This document shows, in pieces, positions 11,471-23,060 of a stretch of DNA of 64,000 nt. Made by a program: the position numbers and the translations under genes. The notes below the pieces were generated by a model. The model saw only the letters and a program-made list of their open reading frames with translations, ran no database searches and was not told where the DNA came from. Source of the DNA: Edolisoma coerulescens (Eukaryota; Chordata; Aves; Passeriformes; Campephagidae); contig VWZW01004683.1 in NCBI GenBank assembly GCA_013397115.1, positions 572,079-636,078 of the forward strand, in the 5' to 3' direction. Positions within the stretch are counted from its first letter, which is position 1. Every line of letters begins with the position of its first letter.

Positions 11471-12049
11471 CATGTCCTTGGGCACCACCAGCTCACTGTG
11501 AGGAATTCCTGCTCCATGGGACTCCCTAACTCCTATTGGAAATGGTTACAATATTCCTTTTGGAATTGTTAACACCAGTCCCTGTGGAATAAACTTCAAT
11601 GAAGCTCCTGTGACAGACCCCAGCTGCAGTTTGGGGTCAGGCCTCCAATTCCGAGCTGATTTCTGAGTTGCCGCCATCCTTCCTCGTCCACAGCCATTTA
11701 TCCATGGGCTGGATAAAACCAGCAGCCAGGCTGGTGTAAAAAATGGGATTTAGTGCCAAATAATCCTAAAAAGGAAAAGCAGAACTCGCAGTGGGGAAGT
11801 GAGTGGTGGTGGGGGAGCACTGGGACGGTGGCAGGGACACACGGGGAGGACACGAGTGTGACAGCAGGGCTGGGAAATCTTCTCTGAGCCTCTCCAGGTG
11901 GCTGAGAACTTCACCCCATCGATGTGGGAGCTGCCAGTGTGCACAATCCCTCCTTTGCTGTGGATAGATTCCTTTTCCACTGATAATTCTGAGCAGGAAA
12001 CCCATCCGTGGTGCCCGATTGTTGACCCCTCTCCTTTCCTTATTTTCAG

Positions 12050-12354
12050 TGCCCCCCAACCTGACCGTCCCTCAGGAGAAGTCCCCGCTGGTGACGCGGG
12101 AAGGGGACACCATCGAGCTGCAGTGCCAGGTGACCGGGAAGCCCAAACCCATCATCCTGTGGTCACGGGCGGACAAGGAGGTGGCCATGCCGGACGGGGC
12201 CCTGCAGACCGAGAGCTACGACGGGATCCTGCGGATCGTCAACGTTTCCCGGGAAATGACCGGGACCTNACCGGGACCTCCCGGTGCCAGACCAGCCAAT
12301 ACAACGGATTCAACGTCAAACCCAGAGAGGCTCTGGTGCAGCTCATTGTGCAGT
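12050..12354 (+). CDS. MDGA2: MDGA2 exon encoding Ig-like domain 5 (frame broken at an N)
   Basis: This exon encodes the fifth Ig domain. Two bases complete the Val codon, then PPNLTVPQEK follows. Counted from the first Pro, Cys25 and Trp37 (ILWSRADKE) are the Ig core, and NLT and NVS are sequons. After SREMTG the frame is lost: a single N at 12269 is flanked by two copies of ACCGGGACCT, adding 11 bases. Beyond it the expected frame resumes with CQTSQYNGFNVKPRE and LVQLIVQ. Removing 11 bases leaves 294 bases, exactly 98 codons, with phase-1 borders like the other Ig exons, so an assembly error is far more likely than a real mutation. The break falls on the YxC motif that holds the second Ig cysteine. 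Even with one copy removed the Tyr would read as Ser, so the base there is also doubtful. The acceptor is TTTTCAG and the donor GTGAGT begins at 12355. Confidence 0.94.
12264..12279. other. Single-base gap with uncollapsed overlap
   Basis: An N at 12269 sits between two ACCGGGACCT copies (12259-12268 and 12270-12279). This is what a joined contig gap looks like when the 10-base overlap was not merged. It shifts the reading frame of the Ig5 exon by two. Confidence 0.85.
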
Positions 12355-13399
12355 GTGAGTACAGCCTGATCTCCCCTTGATTTTCTCTTTTTGTTGTGCT
12401 GAGAAAAAATTGATTTATTCCTCCCCTAAACAAACAGCAGCAAGAGTCTTACGGCTGTTACATATTCGATGTGGGGTTGTTTGTCTCGGCAGTTCCCCGG
12501 ATCCATGGTTTTCATGTAAATATGGAAGTAAAAATGACATAGGAGTCTCATTTGTGGTAAAAAAAAAAAAACAAACCCCAAGCCAAGCGTGAGGCAATCA
12601 TTATTTTCCCCACAGCTTTGAATTCCTTGACACGGGAACAAGCAGATGAGAGAGGAGGACAGATTTCTCTAAATGCTGAGCTGATCCTGAGCTCATTTGT
12701 TGCCGCTGTGTAAAACAAGGAGGGAAAAAAAAGGAGGGCAAGAGCTCCTTCCCTGGGAGCTGATCCGCATCCAGATCCAGCCTCGGGAACGGGGAAGGAA
12801 AAGGAGGGGGGAATCAGTAATTTTTTACTTTGGAAACGTGCAGCGTTGGTTGTCGGAACACGGCAAGCCTGGTTTGAGGTGGTTTCTGGGGAATAACGGG
12901 GATAAGGAGCTGTTCCTTGTGCTGTGGATCTGAGTAGTCACAGTGACTTCCCTGCGCCGTCAGGACTTAATTTGGGTGTTTTATGAAGCGCAGCCCTCAT
13001 TTATTCCACTTTCAGATGCCCCAATCTTCTGTCACTTGGCTTTTCAGCAACTCAGCACAAGTGACCTCTTTCGGGGCCTCCGGGGAGGAGCTGCTGCCTC
13101 ACACACCCTCGGTGCTGATAAGCAGCTGATTTGTTTCTCCTGGCTCTGTTTTGTAACCAATTATTGATGCATTTGATTACATGGTTGGGATCTGCAGGAC
13201 TCCCATCCCAGTTTTTTCCTGGAGCTCCAGCGCTGCTTTAAATCCCAAAGCTAAGGCTGAAGGGAGGATGGAATCTTCTCACTTGTGGGTTTCTCCTGGT
13301 TGTGGTGTTGGATGTGTTAGGAGGGGGTTCATCCCACTGGAACTTGGGAGTGAGGGGTCTGGGCCTCCTGTCCTTGGCTCAGTCATTTTTTCCTGGAAA

Positions 13400-13758
13400 A
13401 AAAAGAGGCTCAGGGGGGCCCTTGTGGCTCTGCACAACTCCCTGACAGCCGGGGGCAGCCGGGGGGGTCGGGCTCTGCTCCCAGGGAACAGGGACAGGAG
13501 GAGAGGGAACGGCCTCAGGCTGGGCCAGGGGAGGCTCAGGTTGGACAGCAGCAGGAATTTCCCCATGGAAAGGGAGGTCAGGCCTTGGCAGGGGCTGCCC
13601 AGGGGGGTTCGGAGTGCCCGTGCCTGGAGGTGTCTAGGGAATTCCTGGATGTAGCACTCAGTGCTCTGGGCTGGGGACAAGGTGGGGTCAGGCACAGCTT
13701 GGACTCTGTGATCTTGGAGGGCTTTTCCAGCCTCAGTGATCCTGGTTTTCTGTGAATC
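13400..13758 (+). mobile_element. CR1 LINE 3' fragment
   Basis: This sense fragment belongs to the CR1 subfamily with AGGCTCAGGGGGGCCCTTGT, CTGCACAACTCCCTGACAG, GGCCTCAGGCTGGGCCAGGG and a tail at CTCAGTGATCCTGG. Read in antisense it supports a long but meaningless open frame. Confidence 0.85.
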
Positions 13759-14246
13759 TGGGAATGAGAACCACCATAGAAACAGTGGAATGTTGGTCCT
13801 TCTGAATAAGGAGGGGGGAAGTGGCTTCTTTCCCCTTTTTCTGGCACGAATTTGCTGTGGAAAGTCGCAGAGACTCTGTGACTGAGGAATTCCAGCAGCT
13901 TCCCACTTCCTCAGGACCTGAGACCGTGCCTGGTGAATCCCATGGGATGACTCCTGCCGACTCCCAGATTCTGGGGCATGCATTGCCTGGGTCACTGTTA
14001 TTTTCCCACCTTTTCCTGTTGCCAAAATCCCTCTTTTTGATGCATTTTTGTTCTGCTTGAGATGCAGAATTTTGCTAATTCCAAGAGAAAAAACACGACT
14101 TGAAAATGCTTCCAAGAAGTGGGAGTTAAACAGGTATTTCCAGGAGCTTTTTCCTTTCATCTCTCCGTGTTTAGAATTCTGCTCCCTTTATTCACATCCT
14201 GGCAAGTGACAAATTGGAGATGAATGGAGAGAAATTATAGAAAGCT

Positions 14247-14809
14247 TTGATTATTTTTCCCGTGGGAGGAAAGTTTTTGTTCCCAATGCCTTGAGCAGCA
14301 TTTCCGTACTGAGGGTGGCATTTAACCAATTGCCATAAAAACCAGTTCTTTTCAGAATTTTGGGATATTTATCCTAGATGCTTCCAGCAGTGATGAACAG
14401 GGAAAGATATTTAATGGAATTTGTTTAGAGAATAACTCCTGGATTTCACTGTGGATGTGCTCAGTGAGGATATTCCCATTCTTTGGAAGGTTCTCCTTGT
14501 GACAGCAGGACTTTGTCTCATTAAAAGTGGTTAATTAATCTAATTTCATGGAATTATGGGATATCCTCAGTGGGAAGGGATCCCAAGGATCACAAATCCA
14601 ACCCCTGGCCCTGCACAGACACCCCACCAATCCCACCCTGTGCATCCTTGGGAGCGTTGTCCAAGCACTCCTGGAGCTCTGGCAGCCTTGGGAATGTGCC
14701 CATTCCCTGGGAAGTTGTTCCAGGGTTCCACAGGGCAAATCTTTCCATGGAATTACTGCTCCAGGTCACATCTGGTGGGTCAAACCAAAGAAAAATGGAA
14801 GGTAAATTC
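14247..14809. repeat. 0.56 kb duplicated segment, copy 1
   Basis: This block matches 38085-38649 in the same orientation. By hand I count about 20 differences, mostly transitions, or roughly 96% identity. It contains an inverted CR1 piece at 14546-14735 with about 300 bases of unique sequence before it and 75 after. Neither flank shows a target duplication, which suggests this is the older locus. Confidence 0.9.
14546..14735 (-). mobile_element. CR1 LINE 3' fragment inside the duplication
   Basis: This inverted CR1 starts at CATGGAATTATGGGATATCC and continues through TGGCCCTGCACAGACACCCC to CCCTGGGAAGTTGTTCCAGG. It belongs to the same subfamily as the copies at 20340, 31326 and 52564. Confidence 0.8.
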
Positions 14810-15045
14810 AAAGATAAAGGATTTTTTTTTCAATTTGACCCCCTCATCTAATCCCATTCTCTCTTTTCCACTGCCATCCCTTATCCCATCTCAGTGGTGT
14901 CAGGATCCCAGCTTGGGAGTTTTCCCGGAAAATTGTGGATTTTTGGGCTTGATCACAGTTTAGCCTCCAGCTGTGGTTTAAGATTTTTTGCTTTTTCATG
15001 TTTACATGGAATCCTAAAACTTCTCTAGAAAAATGAAAATCCTGG

Positions 15046-15146
15046 AGTCATGGAATGGTTTGGATTGGAAGGGAATTTCAAGCCCATCCCATTCCAACCC
15101 CCTCCATGGGCAGGGACACCTCCCACTATCCAAGATTGCTCCAAGA
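15046..15146 (-). mobile_element. CR1 LINE 3' end, left half of an opposed pair
   Basis: It begins at the inverted 3' end, GAGTCATGGAATGGTTTGG, and runs about 100 bases through CTCCATGGGCAGGGACACCT. It stops about 37 bases before a second copy in the opposite orientation. Confidence 0.85.
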
Positions 15147-15182
15147 TGAATCTTCCTCTGTGTTTGGTTTCCCATCATGGCT

Positions 15183-15402
15183 TAGATGGGATATTGGGAA
15201 GGAATTCTTGGCTCGGAGGGTGGGATGGGGGTGGGATGGGATTCCCAGAGAAGCTATGGCTGCCCCTGGATCCCTGGAAGTGTCCAAGGCCAGGTCAGAA
15301 TGGGCCTGGATAGTGGGAGGTGTCCCTGCCCATGGCAGGGGTGGCACTGGATGATCTTCAAGGTCCCTTCCAACTCAAACCCCTTGGTGATTCTATTTTA
15401 TG
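15183..15402 (+). mobile_element. CR1 LINE 3' end, right half of an opposed pair
   Basis: This sense copy runs from TTAGATGGGATATTGGGAAG to the tail near CTTGGTGATTCTATTTTATG. Its last 100 bases are the imperfect complement of 15046-15146, so the pair can fold into a stem with a loop of about 150 bases. Confidence 0.85.
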
Positions 15403-17275
15403 ATTTTCCTGCTGAATTGTGGATAAACGAATGTTCCATGGAATAAATCAAACCCTGCTGGTGGCAGACAGGGTACAATCCAGGGATAATTTACCAGCTG
15501 CACTTTTCCAGCTGCAGGAGAGGGCTGGGGACATAAAAGTGCCACCAGGTGCCACCTCATGCAACGTTTCCATCGTGTCGCTTAGGAAGTGATGGGAGAG
15601 TGAGGACGGGATCGTTTGTTGTTCCATTTTCCCTGTCTCCCTTTTCCTTCTGCACTCCATAAAATCCTGTTTACAGCACAAACACCTTCCCAAACTCATC
15701 CATCTCCAAACCCCTGGAAAGCCTCTTAAAATATCCGAGATATTTCATGGAAGCATGGCTGGCAGAGCTTTGTTGGTCGTCTTGGGATACTCAGTATTTC
15801 CTGTTCTGTCGGAGCTCAGCTTTATTTGTGTGGTTCTTCATCAGTAATAAATTCCAAATAACTCTGGAAAAGGAGCTCATCCTGCAGGAATTGCATTGGG
15901 AATGGAACAGAACTAATTAGGGAGGCAGATGAGGCTGAGTGATGATCTCAGGTGCGGAGTGGAGCAGCATAAATGAGTTATTCCCATTTTCCATCAGGTA
16001 GAAAATCCAGCCCTGAGTCCTCTTTCGTTGATTTTAGATTTCTTTGCAGCTGGGAATGCGAAAAGGAATTTTTCTGCCTTGGAAAGGCAATTTCGCAGCT
16101 CAGGAATGTGCTGGGTCTGCTCTCAAAATATCTGCCTGATGAAATATTTACATGTAAATATTGTATTAATAATGAAAGCAAAGTTGTTGCGAGAGGAGGA
16201 AGTGTTCCCCATCCGAAATGGGACTGGGATTAATGAGCTAAAAACTCTTGGAATTTTAGGAAAGTAATTAGGAGAAACTTTTTGAACAGGTAGAGTGGCC
16301 AATCCCTATGGGAATTTACGAACTTCATGGGATTGTCTGGTGAATGGGGATCAGGAGTGTGGGAGAAACTCCAAAGAGTGAAATCTGCCAGATTATAAAA
16401 CTTTAATTAAGAAAACTCATTAAAAAGGGATAACCAAGGAATTGCAGAAATTGAACAGGGAAAATATCTTGATTTTTAAATAAATCTGTTACAAATCTGT
16501 GTTTAAGCAGGCTGGAGTGATAAAGGAAATCAGAATTTGCATTTAATATTAATATTATTTACGTCCTTTTTTTTCCCCCTTCTGCTTGAAGATTTGAGTG
16601 GGAAAAGCTGATTAATATTCAGGACAAATATTACATAACCCAATCCATTCCCAGGCTGCTGAATTTATCACTTTGTGAATGAATTCTTTCTCCAGAGATA
16701 AAAGTTGGGTTTAATTTGGGCTGTTTGTTGTGGGAGAAAGGACAGCCTAAAAAAAAGTTTAGAACTGGGTCTGATTTTCTTAATTCTGGGTCATTTTTCC
16801 CCTTCTCTTCCAATGAAGAAATGAACTTAACAACTTGAAAATATCAAAATAATGGTGCTCCCATTGTCTTTATAATTTTGATTTGCTTTCCAAAGTGGTT
16901 TTCTCCACCCTGGTGGTTGTATCCAAGGAATTCCATGTTCCTGCCCAAAGGATTTCCCCCAGGTTATGATGCTGCTAAGCTGAGCTTAAATCTCCAACCT
17001 TCCTATGGGGATATTTATTTTTAGTTTTATATATAAATATAGAGAGATTTGGACACTCCAGATGGACAATTCCCACTGTCCTGATGTTTCACCTATGGAT
17101 CATTCCCAGCTCCTTAATTCCTAGTCCAGAAACTTCCCAGAAAACTGTAAAACCACAAAATCTCTTCTCTAAAATCCTCATCCGATCCAGGCCGATTTCA
17201 GAATAAGCCAGAGGCAATTACGGCTTTGGGTGTAATTTATCCACATGCAGCAAGGCTGGGAAAAAAATATGGAAA

Positions 17276-18010
17276 TCATGGATGGCTGGATTGGGAAAGC
17301 GAAATCCCAGGAGCTTTTTGACATTTAGCAAGGTCAAGGGCAACGTGAGTTTGGTGACCAGGGAAGTGATGAATATGCAAAGCCTGGCACCGTGGAAAAT
17401 TTAAATGAGAACCAGACCATTTGAATTTTTCCTTATTTAATACTGAAATTATTATCACGGAGAGACCTTTTCTGAGATGTGGCTTTTCCTTGTCAGAAAT
17501 TCCAAAAAAACAGAGCCCTCCAAAACCTGAACAAACAGAGACGTTATTGGGGGAAAAAATGGAATTATTCATATTGGGGCTTTTTGGGAATTGGTCTTGG
17601 AGAGGATAATCCTGCCCCACAGAGCAGTTCCAAAGCATCTTCCAGGCAAAAATGGTTTTGGGTTTGGAAGAAGAAAGAATGAGTGGGAAGAGATGCAAAT
17701 ATTCCATATCCATATTTAAAGTAGGAAGGATGAGAGCTTTGGTTGCTCCAAATCCCATCCAACCCTGAACACTTGCAGGGATGGAGCAGCCGCAGCTTCT
17801 ATTCCCAATTAATAACAAGTTAAGAGGTTGGATTTGAGGGGAAAATGGGAATTCCAGCCCAAAAAGGTTGAGGAAAATCCATGAAATTCTTTTGTAGGCC
17901 TTGTGGAGTTCAGGGATATCCATCCCCACAGTTATCATGGGAAGGTGAACAGCAGGATGAGAGGGAATGGTGTAGTTGGAATATAAAGGAGTCACAAAAA
18001 ACAAGGACAA
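17276..18010 (-). other. Unexplained 244-codon antisense reading frame
   Basis: An uninterrupted frame of 244 codons runs antisense to the gene through AT-rich, CR1-free intron. The predicted peptide (starting MSLFFVTPLYSNYT) has no domain, transmembrane pattern or repeat that I recognise, and its composition is unremarkable. A frame this long is unusual in AT-rich DNA but not impossible in 64 kb. I see no splice-site pair, and I do not call it a gene. Confidence 0.15.
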
Positions 18011-18768
18011 GTCAACACCAATCAGGGAAAGTAAAATTGGAATAATTAATTGTCCATCCAGCTGATTTTTTTACCATTTCCATGTTAACAGCAGAAGATG
18101 CTGAGTAAATACATTGCCTTTGTTTTCCTGTAATACTTGGAGATTAATTCCCATAATTACACGAAATATGGATTTCAACCAAACTATGATTGCAAAGTGC
18201 AGCATTAAAAATTAAGATTATTTGGATTGACACAAATAATTCTGTCCATGGACGCTGCTGGAATTTGTCCCAGCTGATTTTTTAGTTCCATAAATCCCTC
18301 TCCTCCTGTCTCACTTTCCAATGTTTGACTTTGCACCTGTAATTCCCTCAAAAAACAGAGTCTTGGAGGCAATCCACAGATTTAAAGACAAGCTGCTGCT
18401 TTCCCTGTGCTCCCTCCCAAATCCTTTGGATTTTATTCCAAATTTCAGCATTATTTTTCAGGCCTATTGTCCACTGCTGTTAAGAGGGAGGTTTGCAAAT
18501 CATTTTGCCTGTGGAGCTGGGAACGGCGTCAGCAGGAAGATTCCTTCCAGCAGGAATGAAATTAGAGCTCTTTGTGTCCCACATAATCAGGTTTTCCAGT
18601 GGAGCCAGGCCAAAGGATGCTGGAGTCAGTATTGGAGTTGCTGGATGCTGGGAAATCTGGGAGAGTCTGTGGGAATGATGATTTTGTGGAGAGATTTTCC
18701 TTGGGTTCCACCAGGTTTTGACAAACCACATCAGAAGTTAAATTTCTGAAGGCAAGAGGAGTCTTGAG

Positions 18769-19215
18769 TGGAATCATCGAGATTGGAAAAGCCCTCAAAG
18801 ATCATCAAATCCAACTGTTCCCAGCACTTCCAAGGCCACCGCTGCTCCATGTCCCCACATCCACAGGGCTTTGAAATCCCTCCAGGGATGGGCACTCCAA
18901 ACCTCCCTGGGCAGCCCCTGCCAAGGCCTGAGCACCCTTTCCATGGGGAAATTCCTGCTGCTGTCCAACCTGAGCCTCCCCTGGCCCAGCCTGAGGCCGT
19001 TCCCTCTCCTCCTGTCCCTGTTCCCTGAGAGCAGAGCCCGACCCCCCCGGCTGCCCCTCCTGTCAGGGAGTTGTGCAGAGCCACAAGGTCCCCCCTGAGC
19101 CTCCATTTCTCCAGGCTGAGCCCCTTTCCCAGCTCCCTCAGCCTCTCCTGGGGCTCCAGAGCCTTCCCCAGCTCCGTTGCCTTCCCTGGACACACTCCAA
19201 TCTCTCCATGTCTTT
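18769..19215 (-). mobile_element. CR1 LINE 3' fragment, long
   Basis: This inverted copy belongs to the subfamily with GATTGGAAAAGCCCTCAAAG, CCACATCCACAGGGCTTTGA, TGAGGCCGTTCCCTCTCCTC, and a 5' side reaching CCTTCCCTGGACACACTCCA. About 445 bases are recognisable, and its GC content stands out against the AT-rich surroundings. Confidence 0.88.
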
Positions 19216-19717
19216 CTTCCCAAAATTTCCCCCAGGACTGGATGTGCCCAGCACAGGGGGAATGAAGCTGCTGAAGCGTTCTGCATCTGTTCCCTTGGCT
19301 TGGTAGGACATGGATCTTACCCTGGCTGTTGTCCAGCTCCTCCACCTGCCTGGGAGAGCTTCCGTGGACCAACATTTCCTTGGGAATCACTCCAGTCATT
19401 ATCCATCATACATGGCACTGCTGGTGTGACCACAACTCCTCATTGTGGAGACCACACTCATATCCTGGGGACGATCTCCATGAGTGGTGGCTCCATGAGC
19501 AGCTTCCCTGATGGAAATTTCTGACAGGAAATTCCTTGTAGCGGGAATTTTCACGCTCTCCTTATATTCAGAAGCTCTCCACAGAATAAAGGAAATTTCA
19601 CACCTTCAATTTATTATTGGTTTGATAAACAAAGAGCAGGGACATCCTAAATTTTGTTTTAGAGGAATTGTTATTTCCAGGTAGTTCAGACTTTTGAAAA
19701 TATATTCAAACCATTTA

Positions 19718-19799
19718 AAATTGATGCATATTCCTCACAATTGATTCATATCCCTCATAATTGATAAAAATCCCTCACAATTGATACAAATCCCTCACT
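19718..19799. repeat. 20-base minisatellite, four units
   Basis: Four consecutive units of AATTGATACAAATCCCTCAC type occur, each varied at positions 8-12. The array is short and AT-rich. Confidence 0.85.
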
Positions 19800-20339
19800 T
19801 TTCCAGGCTCCACTGCAGTTCCAGTGCCCATCAACAGATGTTTTTATCATAAAACCACTTTTCTCCCTGCTCTAATTGACTGTTTCCCTCCGGATGGGGC
19901 AGTTTATTTGGATTTATTCCATCATTCCGATGGATTATTGGCACATTTTATTCTCTATCAAGGAATAGGCTGATCCTATCCTCATTTCCCTGTCCATGGC
20001 AGGGCTGCCTTGCAGAAAGGGACTGGGACACAAAGAATTCCCATTCCTGTTAGGATGACAGGACTTGGGACTGATTTTTCCAACAAAGGATGGTGATTTT
20101 TCCTTTTAGGAAGGTCCTGGCTTGCAGTGGAGAGGCCACAGATTCCCATTCTTCTGTAATTTGTTTTATCAGGATAGTTATGAAGTGTCTGGGTAATGTA
20201 AAATCATTCCGAGAAGTTTCATGGAGCCTGGTAATTTCTGGAATGATCCATTGGATGTTGCGTTTGGTACCCTCAACACATTGGGAGCTACGGAAGGGGA
20301 AACAGCAACATCTCTACATCCCTTCTATTGGAATAATCT

Positions 20340-20505
20340 TGGAATCATGGAATATCCTGAGGGGGAAGGGATCCCGAGGATCATCCAGTGCAACTCCTGG
20401 CCCTGCCCAGACACCGCAACAGTCCCACCCTGTGCATCCCTGGGAGCAGTGTCCAAAAGCTCCTGGAGCTCTGGCAGCCTTGGGAATGTGCCCATTCCCT
20501 GAGGA
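20340..20505 (-). mobile_element. CR1 LINE 3' fragment
   Basis: An inverted copy from GGAATCATGGAATATCCTGA through GGCCCTGCCCAGACACCGC to GTGCCCATTCCCTGAGGAT. Confidence 0.85.
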
Positions 20506-20581
20506 TCCTGTTCCTGCTGGGTTTTGTTATCCTTTGCAAGCTAAAATCTCTGACTCTGGACCTGGAAGACTAAATGTAAAC

Positions 20582-21035
20582 CCATGGAATGGCTGAGGTT
20601 GGAAAGATCGTGGAGTCCAGCAGGATTTCCAGCGCTGCCAAGGCCTCCACATCTCTGCTGGAATTGGAATATTATAAAATCCCAGGAATGTTTGGGTTTG
20701 AAGGGACCTTAAAGCTCCTCCAGTTCCATCCCTGCCATGGGATGTCATGGTGGTTGTCAACCTTCAGGATTCTCCAAACTTCACAGATCCACTTCAAGGC
20801 CAGGCTGGATGAGGCTTGGAGCAACCTGGGATAGTGGAAGGTGTCCCTGCTCCAGGTATAAATCATGGATCGTAGTTGGTTTCTGTGTCATGGACTTGGG
20901 CTTTGTCTGATGTGGAAAAGAATCCCAGAATCCCGAAATGGTTTGGTTGGAAGGGACATTAAACCCATCCAGGTCCAGCCATGTCAGGGCAGGGACACCT
21001 TCCACTATCCCAGGTTGCTCCAAGAGGATTAAGAA
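20582..21035. mobile_element. Cluster of four short CR1 ends in mixed orientation
   Basis: Four pieces are recognisable: 20582-20655 (-), CATGGAATGGCTGAGGTTGG; 20672-20745 (-), AATGTTTGGGTTTGAAGGGA; 20791-20855 (+), AAGGCCAGGCTGGATGAGGC; and 20926-21035 (-), AATGGTTTGGTTGGAAGGGA. The second and third look like the two ends of one rearranged or inverted copy. The cluster points to repeated insertion of CR1 into CR1. Confidence 0.75.
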
Positions 21036-21892
21036 TGGTGGGAAAGCAAAGAAAACAGGGAATTCAGGGTGTGCCGGGATATTTTTCATGGCAATGAAGC
21101 TGAATAAACCCAGCAATCCCACTGGCTATGCACAGCTCCCAAAATATCCAACGTGAGCCCTGATGGATTTCGGGGAGGAAATGAAAAGAGAGAAAAACAT
21201 ATTCCTTCAATAACCTTGAAAATTCAATTTTGGAGATAAAACAGGGCTTGATAAAATTGGTTGAGCGGGAAGATGAACTCCAACAGGAGAGGAAACAGCT
21301 GGAAGGAGGAGGGCAGGAATATATGGATTTACTGGAAACAAAAAGGCAATTCTGTGTAAAACATCGAGGGAGAAACCAGACTTAGCAGCAATAATATAAA
21401 ATTTTATAGACTCCAGTGGGAGGAGGAAAACAAGGAAATGTTGGAGTTTATTCCCGCCTGCATGAAATTGCTGGACACGGAAGACAAATCCATCTGCCCT
21501 ACAAGCAGCCCCATAAACAGAGGTGATATCCCTTATTTATGCATTTATTTATGTAGATGGGAGTTTATTTATTTAGTTTAAGTCGAACCTAAATGTAAAT
21601 CCAGGCTCGGAGATGATGAGCAGGGCCTGATTCCGTGGAATCTTCCGAATGGGATTCAATTACTCCCAGCATTCAGCACCGGGAAAATCCGAATGGACTC
21701 AAACCCCATTTCTCTGAGGTTTTTTATGTCAGATCTACTCAGGGCAGCTTCATTTCAGAGCAAGGCTCTGCTTTAATGCTGGACATTGAAGTGCAGCACA
21801 TCTGAAATGTGGAATATCATGGGATGGGTTTATCTTAGGAGCTGTAATTCCTTCTTTCCCCGTGGCCGCACGTGGGGCTGAGCTTTGGGTCT

Positions 21893-22095
21893 CACTGAGG
21901 TTGGTTGGAGGCACCTTAAATCCCATCCCATTCCCACCCCTGCCGTGGGTAGGGACACTTTCCACTGTCCCAGGCTGCTCCGAGCCCCGTCCAGCCTGGC
22001 CTTGGGCACTGCCAGGGATGGAGCAGCCACAATTTCTCTGTTCCAGGGCCTCCCCACCCTCCCAGCCAGGGATTCCTTCTGAATTTCCCACCTAA
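21893..22095 (-). mobile_element. CR1 LINE 3' fragment
   Basis: An inverted copy with TGAGGTTGGTTGGAGGCACC, TGCCGTGGGTAGGGACACTT and a 5' side at CCTCCCCACCCTCCCAGCCA. It carries an internal deletion after the GCACTGCCAGGGATGGAGCA segment. Confidence 0.85.
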
Positions 22096-22614
22096 ATAAA
22101 CCCTTTTTTCGTCTGAAGCCATCACCCCTTGCATGGAGCTAAGAGAGGCTTGGGATAGAGCAGTAAAATCCGGCTGTGAGGAATGAAAAGTCCAATCTGA
22201 AGCACAGGATGGTTCCTGAGGAGGGCAACCAGCAGCACAGCATCCTTTTGCTTCCTCTCCAGCTCGTATTTTATGGAATGAAGGCGTTTTCCAACTGCAT
22301 CTGCTCCTAGGGAGTGGTGTGAGCCCTGCTCCGCCACCTGCTCCTCCCGTGGATGATAAAGCCGAGCTCGTGCTCCAATCCCCCCCTCACTGAGGACATT
22401 AAGAGGGTTGTGATTCCTTCTCCAGCAACCTTTTATTTCATCAAAATAGATGAACTTCATGTTTTTGAGGCAGCTTCCTTTGTGCCCTGCTGGCTTGGTG
22501 CTGGCTGGTGAACGGAGCTCTGGGGTTCAGCCTTGTCGCTCTCGGTCCCTCTCTGGGTCACCTTTGTCTGTTTGCAACCTCTCCTCCTGGAGATGTTGCT
22601 GGAGCCAGAGGTGC

Positions 22615-23060
22615 TCAGGTGGCCAAAATGTCCAGTGGCACCTGGATTGGATCAGGAATAGGTGGCAGAAGGACCAGGGCAGGGATTGTTCCTCTGTGCT
22701 GGGCACTGGTGAGGTCGCACCTCAAATCCTGGGCTCAGTTGTGGGTTCCTCATGACAAGAAGGACATTGAGGGGCTGGAGCATGCCTAGGAAAGGAAACG
22801 GAGCTGGGAAGGGTCTGGAGCCCCAGGAGCAGCTGAGGGAACTGGGAAAGGGGCTCAGCCTGGAGCAAAGGAGGCTCAGGGGGGCCCTTGTGGCTCTGCA
22901 CAACTCCCTGACAGGAGGGGGCAGCTGGGGGGGTCGGGCTCTGCTGCCAGGGAACAGGGACAGGAGGAGAGGGAACGGCCTCAGGCTGGGCCAGGGGAGG
23001 CTCAGGTTGGACATCAGCAGGAATTTCTGCATGGAAAGGGTTGTCCAGCCCTGGTACTTC
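22615..23060 (+). mobile_element. CR1 LINE 3' fragment reaching further 5'
   Basis: This sense copy includes the upstream segment GGATCAGGAATAGGTGGCAG and CTGGTGAGGTCGCACCTCAA, then the AGGCTCAGGGGGGCCCTTGT part. It stops at GGTTGTCCAGCCC without the final tail. It shares its 5' segment with the copy at 38822-39150. Confidence 0.85.

Larger units (their letters stand above)
1246..12049 (+). other. MDGA2: Intron between Ig4 and Ig5 exons
   Basis: This 10.8 kb intron has a GTGAG donor and a TTTTCAG acceptor. It holds several CR1 fragments, the 27-base minisatellite at 6729-7162 and the telomere-like block at 10106-10293. Unique stretches without recognisable repeats are about 2150-3700, 3830-4800, 5060-6100, 6190-6700, 7170-7690, 7930-8900, 9600-10100, 10300-11050 and 11480-12049. 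I find no exon-like reading frame with splice signals in them. Confidence 0.85.

Noticed and set aside
13279..14160. Minus-strand open frame of 293 codons, the longest in the window
   Set aside because: About half runs antisense through a CR1 3' fragment (13400-13758). There is no domain, and the CR1 part recurs in other copies.
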